A stretch of 64,000 nt of DNA from Thauera sp. (lineage in GTDB: Bacteria; Pseudomonadota; Gammaproteobacteria; Burkholderiales; Rhodocyclaceae), in assembly GCA_017302295.1 (NCBI GenBank), contig JAFLDS010000016.1, forward strand, positions 21,486 through 85,485, in the 5' to 3' direction. Shown in pieces: positions 34,058 to 43,047 of the stretch. The notes beneath the pieces are model-generated. The model saw only the letters and a list, made by a program, of their open reading frames with translations. It was not told where the DNA came from and ran no database searches. Within the stretch, counting starts at the first letter, position 1; each line of letters opens with the position of its first letter. A program made the position numbers and the translations under genes.

Positions 34058-35535
34058 CGTGGTCCTCCGACGAGCCACAGCGTCTGCGTCGCCAGCTCGA
34101 GATGGCGCAGCGCCGCCTCCGGGTAAAGTCCGAGCGCGACGATGGGGACAGTCAGCGCCAGCACGCCGGCGTACGCGGCGGGGTGGAGCGCCGCATGCGC
34201 AGGGGCGCCCTCCGGGCGGGCGGCCGGGTGCGGCTTCCAGAAGCCTTCCAGCCAGATCTTGCTCATGGAGTAGAGCGTGAGCAGGCCGACCCCCAGCGCC
34301 GCGCCGCCCCAGACGAGGCGGTCCTGAGCGAAGGCCTCGCGCACCAGCAGCAGCTTGCCCCAGAAGCCGGAGCTGGGCGGGACGCCCACCAGCGAGAAGG
34401 CGCCGATCAGGAACAGCACCGCGAGCAGCGGCCGCGCCACGTAGAGCCCGCCGATGCGGCGCAGGTCGTGATGGCCGGCCGCCATCCAGATCAGGGCGCA
34501 GATCAGGAACAGCTGCGCCTTCACGAGCACGTTGTGGACTAGGAAGAAGGCCGTGCCCGCTGCGCCCGCCGGACTGGCAAGCGCCACGCCGAGCAGCAGG
34601 TAGCCGATCTGGCTGACGATGTGGAAGGCGAGGATGCGGCGAATGTCCCAGTGGTAGGCCGCGCCCAGCACGCCGCTGATCATGGTGATCACCGCCAGCC
34701 AGCCGAGCGCTTCGGCGAGCAGCCCCGGCATCCCGGCGAAGACTCCGCCCAGAAGCCGCATCACCACATACAGCGCGACCTTCGTCAGCAGGCCGCCGAT
34801 CAGGGCCAGCGCCGCCGCCGGCAGCGTATGGTAGCTCGCCGGTAGCCAGAGGAAGAGGGGGAAGACGCCGGCCTTCAGCAGCAGCGCGAGCAGCAGCAGC
34901 GTCACAGGGGCGGGCAGGGCCGCGGCGACCTGCGGGTCGCGCATCGCGCCCTGCAGCGCAGAGAAATTGAGGTGTCCGGTCGCGCCGTAGATCAGCCCCA
35001 CGGCGGCAAGCATCAACAGCGTGCCGAGCATGCTCGTCGCAAAGTACTTCAGCGCGGCCTCGGCGTGGCGACGCTCGGCACCCAGCACCAGCAGGCCCAG
35101 CGTCGCGATCAGCATCAGCTCGAACCAGACGTAGAGGTTGAACAGGTCGCCCGCCAGGAACACGGCCATGACCGCAGCCAGCAGCGCGTGCAGCAGGGGG
35201 TGCAGCCCGGCGCGCGCCTGCTCGGCAGGCTCGGTGCCCGCTGCGGTGGCGAGGGCGTGCGCGATCACGCACAGGCCGAGCAGCGCGGCCGTCAGCACCA
35301 GGGCCGTGCCGAGGCCGTCGGCGACGAACTCGATCGCGTAGGGCAGCGGCCAGTTGCCCAGGGCCACGGACATTGCGCCGTCCTGATGCACGTGAAGGAA
35401 CAGCGCCACCGCACTGGCCAGCAGCGCCAGCGCGCCGGCGAGGCTCGTGATGCCGCGCAGCCGGGGGTGATGCGGCAGCGATGCCGTCAGCAGGGCGGTG
35501 AGCAGCGGCACGAGGACGGGGGCGAGGGGCAGCAT
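34054..35535 (-). CDS. mrpD: Mrp/Mnh Na+/H+ antiporter subunit D
   Basis: 493 residues, start ATG 35535 overlapping the mrpC stop. About fourteen helices with the proton-translocating antiporter fold shared with complex I ND2/ND4/ND5: conserved Glu in FNLYVWFELML and Lys-containing helices (LLKAGVFPLFLWLPASYH). MrpD carries one of the ion paths of the complex. Confidence 0.92.
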   Translation of the reverse strand: MLPLAPVLVPLLTALLTASLPHHPRLRGITSLAGALALLASAVALFLHVHQDGAMSVALGNWPLPYAIEFVADGLGTALVLTAALLGLCVIAHALATAAGTEPAEQARAGLHPLLHALLAAVMAVFLAGDLFNLYVWFELMLIATLGLLVLGAERRHAEAALKYFATSMLGTLLMLAAVGLIYGATGHLNFSALQGAMRDPQVAAALPAPVTLLLLALLLKAGVFPLFLWLPASYHTLPAAALALIGGLLTKVALYVVMRLLGGVFAGMPGLLAEALGWLAVITMISGVLGAAYHWDIRRILAFHIVSQIGYLLLGVALASPAGAAGTAFFLVHNVLVKAQLFLICALIWMAAGHHDLRRIGGLYVARPLLAVLFLIGAFSLVGVPPSSGFWGKLLLVREAFAQDRLVWGGAALGVGLLTLYSMSKIWLEGFWKPHPAARPEGAPAHAALHPAAYAGVLALTVPIVALGLYPEAALRHLELATQTLWLVGGPR

Positions 35536-35921
35536 CAATCCTCCAGGATGGGCGGCTTGACCGCGTCGCTCGCGGCCGGCTCGGTGGTGCGCAGGCGATC
35601 CACGTCGGCATGGCGCTGCCGGCGCGCCAGCCAGGCGGCCAGCACGAGCGAGAAGCACAACAGCGCGAAGCCGATGACGATGGCGGTCAGCACCAGCGCC
35701 TGCGGCAGCGCATTCACCGCGTCGGCCGGCAGCGTGGCGACGCCCGGCGCGATCACCGGTGGCGTAAGGCTGGCGGGCCGCGCCGTCATGAACACCACCA
35801 GGTTGACCGTGCTGCCCAGCATCGCCAGGCCGATCACCAGGCGGAACAGTTCGCCCGACAGCACGAGCAGGACCCCGGCCGCGACGGTGATCGAGATCGT
35901 GATCGCCAGCATCAGCTCCAT
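35535..35921 (-). CDS. mrpC: Mrp/Mnh Na+/H+ antiporter subunit C
   Basis: 128 residues from ATG 35921 (MELMLAITISITVAAGVLL). Three membrane helices and high similarity to the complex I NuoK subunit (GLAMLGSTVNLVVFM, LPQALVLTAIVIGFA). It lies 10 bp after mrpB. Confidence 0.9.
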   Translation of the reverse strand: MELMLAITISITVAAGVLLVLSGELFRLVIGLAMLGSTVNLVVFMTARPASLTPPVIAPGVATLPADAVNALPQALVLTAIVIGFALLCFSLVLAAWLARRQRHADVDRLRTTEPAASDAVKPPILED

Positions 35922-35931
35922 GCGGCTCTCC

Positions 35932-36345
35932 TCATTGCGCCGCCTGCCCGTTGTCGGCGAGCAGCGCATACACATAGCCGGTGAGCGCCCCCCAGACGGC
36001 GAGGAACACGCCCGCATCGAACAGCATCACGGTGGAAACGCCCCATGCGGTCCACAGATGGGTGAGATAAGGCGCGCCGGTCGCGGCGCCGGCGAGGCCG
36101 GACAACATCGCCAGCCCGACCCCGAGCATCGCCAGCGGCAGCGGTGCGAGCGGCTGCAGCCGGCGCGCCGCAGCGGTATCGAGGGCGATCGCCACCAGGC
36201 TGCTGGCGGCCACCGCCACCAGTCCGCCGATGAAGCCGCCACCGGGCTCGTTGTGGCCGCGCAGCAGGATCCACAGCGCGGCGGCGAGCAGCAGCCAGTA
36301 GAGGGGCCGCGCGGCGAACGCGAGCAGGGCGGAGCGTGGGGTCAT
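35932..36345 (-). CDS. mrpB: Mrp/Mnh Na+/H+ antiporter subunit B
   Basis: 137 residues with four membrane helices and the MnhB pattern [15 protein letters not shown]. The ATG overlaps the mrpA stop (ATGA). Separate mrpA and mrpB genes define the seven-subunit group 1 arrangement. Confidence 0.9.
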   Translation of the reverse strand: MTPRSALLAFAARPLYWLLLAAALWILLRGHNEPGGGFIGGLVAVAASSLVAIALDTAAARRLQPLAPLPLAMLGVGLAMLSGLAGAATGAPYLTHLWTAWGVSTVMLFDAGVFLAVWGALTGYVYALLADNGQAAQ

Positions 36346-38609
36346 GGCTGGCGGTCTCCGCGCAGTCCGGCCAGCAGCGGCATCGCGGCCAGCAGCGAGA
36401 AGGCGACCACCGCGATCTCGCCCAGCGTGTCGAGGGCGCGAAAGTCCACGATGATCACGTTCACCACGTTGCGTCCGCGGCCTTCCGGCAGGCTGTTGGC
36501 GGCGAACCAGTCCGCCAGCTGAGTGTCCGGCGTCAGGCCGGCAAGCTGGGTCAGCAGCACGAAGCAGCCGAGGCCGGCGGCGACCGCAAGCGCCAGGTCA
36601 GTGGCGCGCCAGCGCCGCCGGGCGGGGGAGGGCGCGGCGCCGACGAACTGCGGCAGCAGGCTGGCGGCGACCACCACCAGCGCGGTCTCGACCATGAACT
36701 GGGTGAAGGCGAGGTCCGGCGCGCCGGCGAACAGGAACAGCACTGCCGAGCCGTAGCCGATCAGTCCGCTCGCCATCAGCACCGCGAGCCGGTCGCGCAG
36801 CGACACCGCGGCCAGAGCGCCGGTCGCGATCAGCACGCAGGCCGCCAGCCAGGCCCAGCCCTGCGGCGCCCATTGCCACTCCAGCTGCAGCGCAGGGACG
36901 GTCAGCAGCCAGCCGAAGCTGCCCATGGCGAGCAGCGCTGCCAGCATCAGCCGCAGATAGCCCGTCAGCCCACCGTGCTGGATGGCGCGCGTATGCCAGG
37001 CGGCAAGCCGCGCGAGGCCGTGCAGCAGCGCTTCATACAGGGCCGCGGGGCCGTAGCGGTCCAGCCAGTGCTGGCGGTGCAGCACCTCGTGCAGGTGGTC
37101 CCAGAAGACGAACAGCAGCAGCCCGATGCCTACGGCGATGCCGGAGGTCGACAGCAGCGTGGCGAGGTCATGCGTGGCCTGGAGATCGACCTGCCCGAGC
37201 GCCGGCGAGATCGACTGCGCGGCAGCGAGCAGCAGCGGGTTGGCGACATTCGGGATGAGCTCGAACTCGAGGCCGAGCAGCACGATCAGCAGCGGCGGCG
37301 CCAGCATCGTCCAGTGTGCTTCATGAACCTTGCCGCGCGGCCACTCCGGCGGCCCCCAGAACACGCGGATCGCGGCCACGCCGGCGACCGCCACCGCGAT
37401 CGCGTTGACCAGCACCAGCGCGTAGCTCGCGAGCGCGAACAGCTCGGCCTCGGCCTTGGCGACGGCCATCACGTCCTTGGCGACGAAGCCGAAGGACAGC
37501 GGCAGCCCGGCCATGGACAGGCCGGCGAGGATGGCGACGGCGGCGGTCCACGGCATGGCGTGGCGCAGGCCCATCAGGTGGTCGATGCTGCGGGTGCCGG
37601 TGGCGTGGTCGATGTTGCCCGCGACCATGAACAGCGGCGCCTTGTAGAGCGCGTGGGCGAACAGGAAGGCGGCCACCGCGAGGCCGGCCCCGGGAGTGGA
37701 CAGGCCGATCAGCAGTGTCAGGGTGCCGAGCGCCGACACCGTGGTGCGCGCCAGGATGCGCTTGAGGTCGCGCTCGCGCAGTGCCAGCACCGCGCCCCAT
37801 ACCGCCGTGATGGTGCCTACCGTGATCAGGGTCGATTCCCACAGCGGCAGGTCGTTGAAGCTGGCGTCGAAGCGCGCCAGCAGGTAGATGCCCAGCTTCA
37901 CCATGGTGGCCGAATGCAGGTAGGCGCTCACCGGGGTGGGGGCCGACATCGCGTTCGGTAGCCAGAAGTGGAAGGGAAACTGGGCCGACTTGGTGAAGGC
38001 GCCGATCATCACCAGCACCACCGCCAGCGGCAGCAGCGGGTCGTGCATGATCGCCGGGGCGGCGGCCTGCACGCCGGAAAGCGACCACGTGCCGGCCATG
38101 CGCGCGAGCAACACGAAGCCGCCCAGCAGCGCGAGCCCGCCGCCCATCGTGACCAGCAGCGCCTGACGTGCCGAGGCGCGTGCATGGGCATCGTCGTGCT
38201 TGAAGCCCACCAGGAGGAAGGAGCTCAGGCTGGTCAGCTCCCAGAACAGGAACAGCACGATCAGGTTGTCGGCCGTGACCGCGCCGATCATGGCCAGCAT
38301 GAAGAGCAGCAGCACGCCGAGCAGCCGGCCGCGTCGCGCTTCGTGGGCCAGGTAGCCGCTGGCATAGACGAACACCAGCGTACCGATGCCGGTGATGAGC
38401 GCCAGCATCTGCGCGCTCAGGCCGTCGATACGGAAAGCGAGGCTCACGCCCAGCGACGGCACCCAGGCCACTTCGCCCTGCCATGGCAGCTCGTGATGTA
38501 GCACCCCCCACGCCAGCGCCGAGAACAGCGCCAGCGGCAACAGCGCAACCCACAGGCAGGCGTGTCCGCCATGGTGCTCAGGATGGTCCAGGTGGAGTGG
38601 CGCGGGCAT
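36342..38609 (-). CDS. mrpA: Mrp/Mnh Na+/H+ antiporter subunit A
   Basis: 755 residues, about twenty membrane helices. The N-terminal 500 residues follow the NuoL/ND5 fold ([72 protein letters not shown] split across helices V-VIII with the key Lys and His). The C-terminal part has the MrpA-specific DUF4040/MbhE-like helices ([31 protein letters not shown]). It contains one sodium/proton path and is the largest subunit. Nine bases separate its start from the stop of the Ca2+/Na+ exchanger upstream, so both share one transcript. Confidence 0.93.
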   Translation of the reverse strand: MPAPLHLDHPEHHGGHACLWVALLPLALFSALAWGVLHHELPWQGEVAWVPSLGVSLAFRIDGLSAQMLALITGIGTLVFVYASGYLAHEARRGRLLGVLLLFMLAMIGAVTADNLIVLFLFWELTSLSSFLLVGFKHDDAHARASARQALLVTMGGGLALLGGFVLLARMAGTWSLSGVQAAAPAIMHDPLLPLAVVLVMIGAFTKSAQFPFHFWLPNAMSAPTPVSAYLHSATMVKLGIYLLARFDASFNDLPLWESTLITVGTITAVWGAVLALRERDLKRILARTTVSALGTLTLLIGLSTPGAGLAVAAFLFAHALYKAPLFMVAGNIDHATGTRSIDHLMGLRHAMPWTAAVAILAGLSMAGLPLSFGFVAKDVMAVAKAEAELFALASYALVLVNAIAVAVAGVAAIRVFWGPPEWPRGKVHEAHWTMLAPPLLIVLLGLEFELIPNVANPLLLAAAQSISPALGQVDLQATHDLATLLSTSGIAVGIGLLLFVFWDHLHEVLHRQHWLDRYGPAALYEALLHGLARLAAWHTRAIQHGGLTGYLRLMLAALLAMGSFGWLLTVPALQLEWQWAPQGWAWLAACVLIATGALAAVSLRDRLAVLMASGLIGYGSAVLFLFAGAPDLAFTQFMVETALVVVAASLLPQFVGAAPSPARRRWRATDLALAVAAGLGCFVLLTQLAGLTPDTQLADWFAANSLPEGRGRNVVNVIIVDFRALDTLGEIAVVAFSLLAAMPLLAGLRGDRQP

Positions 38610-38618
38610 GGCGAAGGC

Positions 38619-39701
38619 TCAGCGCGGCGCCGCGCGCCACTGGCGCATGGCGAGCACGAACAGCGTGATGAAGGTCAGCGGCAGCGCGAAGCCGGCAGTG
38701 ATGAGGCCGAAGGCCTGCAGCGCGTCGTGCTCGCGCGCCGCCAGGATCAGGTAGGCGGTGTAGGCGAGGTAGTAGGCGAAGAACAGCGCGCCTTCCCAGC
38801 GCCCGATCACACGCCCGGTGAAGAACACCGGCAGGCAGGCGAGCGCCACCGCGACCATCACCGGCAGGTCGAACACCGGCATCGACGGTGCCACGGCGAG
38901 GCCGGCCGGCGACACCATCGCCGACACGCCGAGCACGCCCAGGATGTTGAACACGTTGCTGCCCACCACGTTGCCCACCGCGATGTCGCGCTCGCCGCGC
39001 AGTGCGGCGGTGATCGAGGTCGCGACCTCCGGCAGCGAGGTGCCGGCGGCGATCAGCGTCAATCCGATCACCAGCTCGCTCACCCCGAGCGCGCGCGCGA
39101 AGCCCACCGCCGCCTCGACGAGCCAGTTGGAGCCGAGCACCAGCAGCGCGAGCCCCGCCGCGATGAAGGCGATCTGCAGCGCCCAGTGACCGCCTGCGCT
39201 GGCGGCGGCGTCCTGCGGCGCTGCTTCGGCATTTGTTGCGGCGGCTGCGGAACGTTGCGCGGTCTCGCGGCGGCTGGCGCGGATCAAGACCACCGTGTAG
39301 CCGATCAGCAGGCCGGCGAGCAGGATGCCGTCGAGGCGGCTAATGGTGCCGTCGGCAGCCAGCGCCCACAGCAGCAGCGACACGCCGATCATCACCGGCA
39401 CCTCGCGCCGCACGAGCTGCTCATCCACCAGCAGCGGCGTGATCATCGCCGACAGGCCGAGGATGAAGAGCACGTTGAAGATGTTGCTCCCCACCACGTT
39501 GCCGAGCGCGATGTCCACCTGCCCTGACCACGCCGACTGCACCGACACCGACAGTTCCGGCGAGCTGGTGCCGAACGCGACCACAGTCAGCCCCACCACC
39601 AGGGGCGAGATGCCGACCGCAATGGCGATGCGTGAAGCGCCGCGGACCAGCAGTTCGGCGCCCAGGATCAGCGCAAGCAGACCGACGATGAACCACAGCA
39701 T
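38619..39701 (-). CDS. Calcium/sodium (CaCA family) antiporter, YrbG-like
   Basis: 360 residues from ATG 39701, with GGAGGTG six bases upstream. Two inverted halves each bear the CaCA alpha repeat: GTSSPELSVSV with ALGNVVGSNIFNVLFILG, and GTSLPEVATSI with AVGNVVGSNVFNILGVLG. It exchanges Ca2+ for Na+ or H+. As the first gene before mrpABCDEFG it may use the sodium gradient set by the Mrp complex, or drain sodium with it. Confidence 0.9.
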   Translation of the reverse strand: MLWFIVGLLALILGAELLVRGASRIAIAVGISPLVVGLTVVAFGTSSPELSVSVQSAWSGQVDIALGNVVGSNIFNVLFILGLSAMITPLLVDEQLVRREVPVMIGVSLLLWALAADGTISRLDGILLAGLLIGYTVVLIRASRRETAQRSAAAATNAEAAPQDAAASAGGHWALQIAFIAAGLALLVLGSNWLVEAAVGFARALGVSELVIGLTLIAAGTSLPEVATSITAALRGERDIAVGNVVGSNVFNILGVLGVSAMVSPAGLAVAPSMPVFDLPVMVAVALACLPVFFTGRVIGRWEGALFFAYYLAYTAYLILAAREHDALQAFGLITAGFALPLTFITLFVLAMRQWRAAPR

Positions 39702-40338
39702 GTCCAACACCTCCCCGGGTTTGACGGCTCGACGCCGCAGCGCGAATGCCTGGATGATGCGATGGCGATGAACAGGCCGCGTCGTCTCTGAAGACAGGGC
39801 GCGGCGGCGCAAGTTCAGCCCCGCGGGCGGCAAGCTCGTCATGCCATGTCGATGCTCCAAGTAGTGAACTTTTCGGATCACCGGGTGGTCGAAACCGCCA
39901 TTCCGACAAGCTCACCGGACACCGCATCCCTCTGCGATGCACGTGGCTTGCGGATGGGCGGTCATCGAACTCCGCCAGGAGCGCCAGGCCTCCCGAGCGA
40001 TTGTGCGGAGCGTTTCGTTTTGCCGGAGCGGATGCAGATCCGGCTCGATTGCAGGGGACAGGTCATGCGACCCATTACGCTACCCATGTTGATGATCTCG
40101 GCGCTCGACTTCAGCCTGTCACTGGCGATTGCCGCATTGCGGTTTCAGCACAATCTCATTACCGGACACCGCCTCACCGGCCTGGGCTGGACGCCTGTGA
40201 GGCGGGAGCCGGAGTCCTTGCACCAGAAGCCGCTCCAAGTGGACGAGTCGACGTGAGGCGCTGCCGTCCGCCACGGCGCCCTCAGGGCGGCGTGGGCGCG
40301 CTGCCGAACGTGACGATTTCGCCCTGCCTGCGGCCGCT
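39702..40338. other. 637-bp region without a recognisable gene
   Basis: This stretch separates the cax-mrp operon start from the light-regulator gene end. It must hold the cax-mrp promoter, but I see no clear element. One short possible gene (40065-40256) is listed separately with low confidence. No repeat, RNA fold or transposon remnant stands out. Confidence 0.5.
40065..40256 (+). CDS. Possible small membrane protein, weakly supported
   Basis: 63 residues from an ATG preceded by AGGGGACA. The first 25 residues are hydrophobic (ITLPMLMISALDFSLSLAIAAL), followed by a polar tail. No family is recognised and the coding pattern is weaker than in neighbours. It may be a small membrane protein or chance. 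Confidence 0.25.
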   Translation: MRPITLPMLMISALDFSLSLAIAALRFQHNLITGHRLTGLGWTPVRREPESLHQKPLQVDEST

Positions 40339-41250
40339 TCAAGCCAGGTGGGCGGCGCGCCACTCCGTCAGCGCGTTCACACTGTCCGCGAGGCTGGAGA
40401 CGATGCGGATCCCTGGCAAGCGCTTCTCTTTGCCCTTCACCGCCTCGCCGCCTGCCCAGATCGCGATCGTTGCAGGGAGCGTCATGCGCAGCTGGAGCAG
40501 ATCGTCTATCGCCTGTCGTGATGGATAGGCGGCACTGAAGGACAGTCCGACGACATCGAAGCCGCCATCGATGGCGGCGGTACGCAGGTCGGGCAGGGGC
40601 GTGCGTGTCCCCAGCGACAGGCAGCAGGCGCCTTCCGCGACCAGCGTCGCCTCGACCATCAGCAGGCCCAGCACGTGTTCCTCGTCAGGGAAAGTGGTGA
40701 GCAGCACCCGCGGGCGCGTGCCGACGCCCGCGTGCGCGCCGATCGCGCCGCGCAGCACGTTCTGCACCTGCTCGGTGTACAGGTGTTCCTCCGGCACGTC
40801 GATTTCACCGCGCATCCACGCCTCGCCGATGGCTTCGTTCAGCGGCGCCACGGTTTCGGCCGCAAAGCGCTGCAGCCCCTGCTTCAGCAAGGCCTGCCGC
40901 AGGGCCGCCGCGAGTTCGGCGCCGCGATGAAGGCGCACGTATTGCAACATCGACGTATCCGCCGCTGCCGCCTGGCGCGGGGTGTTCGCAACTTCGATCA
41001 TGGCCAGGAGGGCTTCACTGCTGGCGCCGATGATTTTCGCCGGTCGTTTGCCCTGGTCGATCAGGCGGCGGATCAGGCGCAGCTTCTCGACCTGATCGGC
41101 CGGGTAGAGGCGGTCGCCGCTGGCGTCACGCTCGGGCACCGGAAAGCCGTAGCGGCGCTCCCACACGCGCAGGGTGTCTTTGGAGATTCCGGTATCGCGC
41201 TCGACGGCAGCGATGCTCGACGCGGAGTCGAGTTTAGGTTGAATTTCCAT
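40339..41250 (-). CDS. litR: LitR/CarH-type B12-dependent light-sensing MerR regulator
   Basis: 303 residues from ATG 41250. The N-terminus is a MerR winged helix (ISKDTLRVWERRYGFPVPER). A helical bundle follows with the CarH light-sensing pattern W-x9-EH (Trp145, Glu155, His156). The Rossmann part has the cobalamin motif E-x-H-x2-G (Glu190, His192, Gly195). All residues that bind adenosylcobalamin and respond to light in CarH are kept. In characterised members the dark, B12-bound tetramer represses, and light releases it from DNA. An in-frame ATG at 41286 would put an operator inside the coding region; the ATG at 41250 with AGGA four bases upstream is preferred. It is divergent from an eleven-gene operon. 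Confidence 0.9.
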   Translation of the reverse strand: MEIQPKLDSASSIAAVERDTGISKDTLRVWERRYGFPVPERDASGDRLYPADQVEKLRLIRRLIDQGKRPAKIIGASSEALLAMIEVANTPRQAAAADTSMLQYVRLHRGAELAAALRQALLKQGLQRFAAETVAPLNEAIGEAWMRGEIDVPEEHLYTEQVQNVLRGAIGAHAGVGTRPRVLLTTFPDEEHVLGLLMVEATLVAEGACCLSLGTRTPLPDLRTAAIDGGFDVVGLSFSAAYPSRQAIDDLLQLRMTLPATIAIWAGGEAVKGKEKRLPGIRIVSSLADSVNALTEWRAAHLA

Positions 41251-41251
41251 T

Positions 41252-41264
41252 TTGTCCTGGACAA
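41252..41264. promoter_or_regulatory. LitR operator A
   Basis: TTGTCCTGGACAA is a perfect inverted repeat around a central base. It ends one base before the litR start codon and overlaps its ribosome site, and lies upstream of the -35 of the divergent promoter. The same core occurs at 41326 and 54564. Confidence 0.8.
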
Positions 41265-41279
41265 TCGTTCTCGTTGTGC

Positions 41280-41308
41280 TTGACATCGGGGTGCTGTGTT
41301 CCTATCTT
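41280..41308 (+). promoter_or_regulatory. Sigma-70 promoter for the light-regulated operon
   Basis: TTGACA at 41280-41285 and TATCTT at 41303-41308, 17 bp apart, a near-consensus pair. The predicted transcript starts near 41315, just ahead of operator B, so bound regulator would block elongation or initiation. Confidence 0.8.
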
Positions 41309-41332
41309 AGGGGTGCATCCTTTTTTTGTCCA
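41304..41332 (-). promoter_or_regulatory. Promoter of litR, sharing -10 with divergent promoter
   Basis: On the minus strand TGGACA (plus 41327-41332) and TAAGAT (plus 41304-41309) are 17 bp apart. The -35 is inside operator B and the -10 overlaps the opposite promoter's -10 by five bases, so the two promoters exclude each other. Confidence 0.7.
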
Positions 41333-41339
41333 GGACAAA
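41325..41339. promoter_or_regulatory. LitR operator B
   Basis: TTTGTCCAGGACAAA is a 15-bp perfect inverted repeat around a central A. It covers the -35 of the litR promoter and lies between the start point and the first start codon of the divergent operon. Centre to centre with operator A: 74 bp, about seven helical turns. Confidence 0.85.
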
Positions 41340-41343
41340 GACC

Positions 41344-41583
41344 ATGAGTACAAAATCAATCAAAGCGTGTCGGAACGTCGCCGCCGGGACAGCATTGGCG
41401 TTGATGCTCGTGGTGTTCACAAACCCGGCCGAGGAGGTCGGCGCGAGTGCTCTTGCTGGTTCCGACGCTGCTGTGTCGAAAGAGTTTGTCCACGACAATG
41501 ATCAGAAACACAGCCTTCAGACCATGCTCTTCCTGCATCGCCAGGGCATCATCGGCGCGCCCGTCGGAGGTGCGGACAAGTGA
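41344..41583 (+). CDS. Small secreted protein, first gene of the light-regulated operon
   Basis: 79 residues starting five bases after operator B. A signal peptide is evident (basic start, then AAGTALALMLVVFTN), with a mature part of about 45 residues (SDAAVSKEFVHDNDQKHSLQ, then TMLFLHRQGIIGAPVG). I know no family. As the first gene after the operator it should be the most strongly light-controlled. The stop overlaps the next start (GTGA). Confidence 0.7.
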   Translation: MSTKSIKACRNVAAGTALALMLVVFTNPAEEVGASALAGSDAAVSKEFVHDNDQKHSLQTMLFLHRQGIIGAPVGGADK

Positions 41584-42170
41584 CCGCCATCCGTTCGCGC
41601 ATGCGCCGCGTCGCGGCGGCAGCCCTGGTTTCGCTCGGGGCCGGATTGTCGACCGCGGTCCAGGCTGCGGAGCCGGCCCCGGCGTCCTGTCCGGCGCTCC
41701 TCGATCACCGCTTTCCCGCCTTGCAGGACGAGAGCCAGCAATCGTTGTGCCAGTACGCTGGCAAGGTGGTGCTGGTGGTCAACACCGCCAGCTATTGCGG
41801 CTACACCTCGCAATACGACGGCCTCGAGCGCCTCTATGACAAGTACCGCGCGCGCGGCTTGGTGGTGCTCGGCTTCCCGTCGAACGACTTCAAGCAGGAA
41901 CCCGGCAGCAACCAGGAGATTGCGGAGTTCTGTCGCAGCACCTACGGCGTGCGCTTCCCGATGTTCGCGCGCAGCACGGTAGCGGGTCGCCAGGCCAACC
42001 CGCTGTTCCTGCGCCTGGCCGAACTGAGCGGCGAACGCCCGCAATGGAATTTCCACAAGTACCTGATCGATCGCAGCGGCAGCAAGGTGACGAGCTTCCC
42101 CAGCCAGGTCTCGCCCGAGAGCCGCATCCTCGTCGGCAGCATCGAGAAGCTGCTCGACACCCAACCTTGA
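41580..42170 (+). CDS. Exported glutathione-peroxidase-family protein, GTG start
   Basis: 196 residues. The GTG at 41580 overlaps the preceding stop and has GGAGG seven bases upstream; an ATG at 41601 is also possible. A signal peptide runs to about AVQAAEP. The peroxidatic cysteine is Cys73 in NTASYCGYT. The usual second cysteine in FPCNQF is replaced by Ser101 (FPSNDF), so the thioredoxin-type resolving cysteine is missing and another reductant is needed. It probably removes lipid or hydrogen peroxides in the periplasm produced under light. Confidence 0.85.
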   Translation: MTAIRSRMRRVAAAALVSLGAGLSTAVQAAEPAPASCPALLDHRFPALQDESQQSLCQYAGKVVLVVNTASYCGYTSQYDGLERLYDKYRARGLVVLGFPSNDFKQEPGSNQEIAEFCRSTYGVRFPMFARSTVAGRQANPLFLRLAELSGERPQWNFHKYLIDRSGSKVTSFPSQVSPESRILVGSIEKLLDTQP

Positions 42171-42219
42171 ACGCAGCACTTCTGCAACTCAGTCCAAGGC
42201 GAAGCCGCCGGGAGACCTC

Positions 42220-43047
42220 ATGAACGCACCAGACAAGTTCTTCCTGCCCGACGTGCAGGCCAGTAACGACACCCGAGCCCTCGCGATCCAGCAGGTCGGT
42301 GTGCGAGGCCTGCGCTACCCGCTGAGCGTGAGCGACGCGGACGGCCGCGTACAGCACACCGTGGCCACGATCGAAATGACGGTCGGGTTGCCGCCGCAGG
42401 TCAAGGGCACCCACATGTCGCGCTTCGTCGAAGTGCTCGAGGCGGAGCGCGGCGCGCTGAGCCTGGAAGGGCTGCGCGTGCTGTTCGTCGGCATGCTGCA
42501 GCGCCTCGAGGCGCGCAGCGGCCGCATCGAAGCGCGTTTCCCCTGGTTCGTGCGCAAGCAGGCGCCGGTGTCGGGCGTAGAGAGCCTGCTCGACATGGAT
42601 GCCACGGTGATCGTCGAGCAGGTCGAGGGCGGCCTCCCCGAAACGACGCTGAAGGTGGTGGTTCCGGTCACCAGCCTGTGCCCGTGTTCGAAGAGGATCT
42701 CGGAATACGGTGCGCACAATCAGCGCTCGCACATCACGCTCACCACCCGCCTGGCCGGTGACATCGGCCTGCTCGAGCTGGTGCGCATGGCCGAGGAAGA
42801 AGCCTCTTGCGAAGTGTTCGGCCTGCTGAAGCGGCCGGACGAGAAATGGGTGACCGAGCGCGCTTACGACAATCCCAAATTCGTCGAGGATCTGGTGCGC
42901 GACATCGCGCTGCGGCTGCGTGCCGACGAGCGTATCGCCGCATGGACGGTGGAGTCGGAGAACTTCGAATCCATCCACAACCATTCGGCCTATGCCTTGA
43001 TCGAGGGTGTGAACGCGCCGCCGGCGGCGCAGGCGGGACGGACATGA
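42220..43047 (+). CDS. folE2: GTP cyclohydrolase FolE2 (type IB)
   Basis: 275 residues with FolE2 motifs KGTHMSRF (from residue 62), SLCPCSK (Cys154, Cys156), and [11 protein letters not shown]. It converts GTP to dihydroneopterin triphosphate, the first step to tetrahydrofolate. FolE2 tolerates several metals and replaces zinc-dependent FolE under stress. In a light regulon it could raise folate for the methenyl-tetrahydrofolate antenna of photolyases. GGGAGACCTC precedes the ATG. Confidence 0.92.
   Translation: MNAPDKFFLPDVQASNDTRALAIQQVGVRGLRYPLSVSDADGRVQHTVATIEMTVGLPPQVKGTHMSRFVEVLEAERGALSLEGLRVLFVGMLQRLEARSGRIEARFPWFVRKQAPVSGVESLLDMDATVIVEQVEGGLPETTLKVVVPVTSLCPCSKRISEYGAHNQRSHITLTTRLAGDIGLLELVRMAEEEASCEVFGLLKRPDEKWVTERAYDNPKFVEDLVRDIALRLRADERIAAWTVESENFESIHNHSAYALIEGVNAPPAAQAGRT

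Noticed and set aside
39846-40256. 136-residue frame upstream of the light regulator
   Set aside because: The N-terminal half shows no coding character or ribosome site. Only the last 63 residues are kept as a weak possibility.
41252-41339. LexA-type SOS boxes before litR and the photolyase operon
   Set aside because: LexA sites are CTGT-N8-ACAG in most proteobacteria. Here half-sites are TTTGTCC with one central base, and the adjacent gene is a MerR-type regulator.
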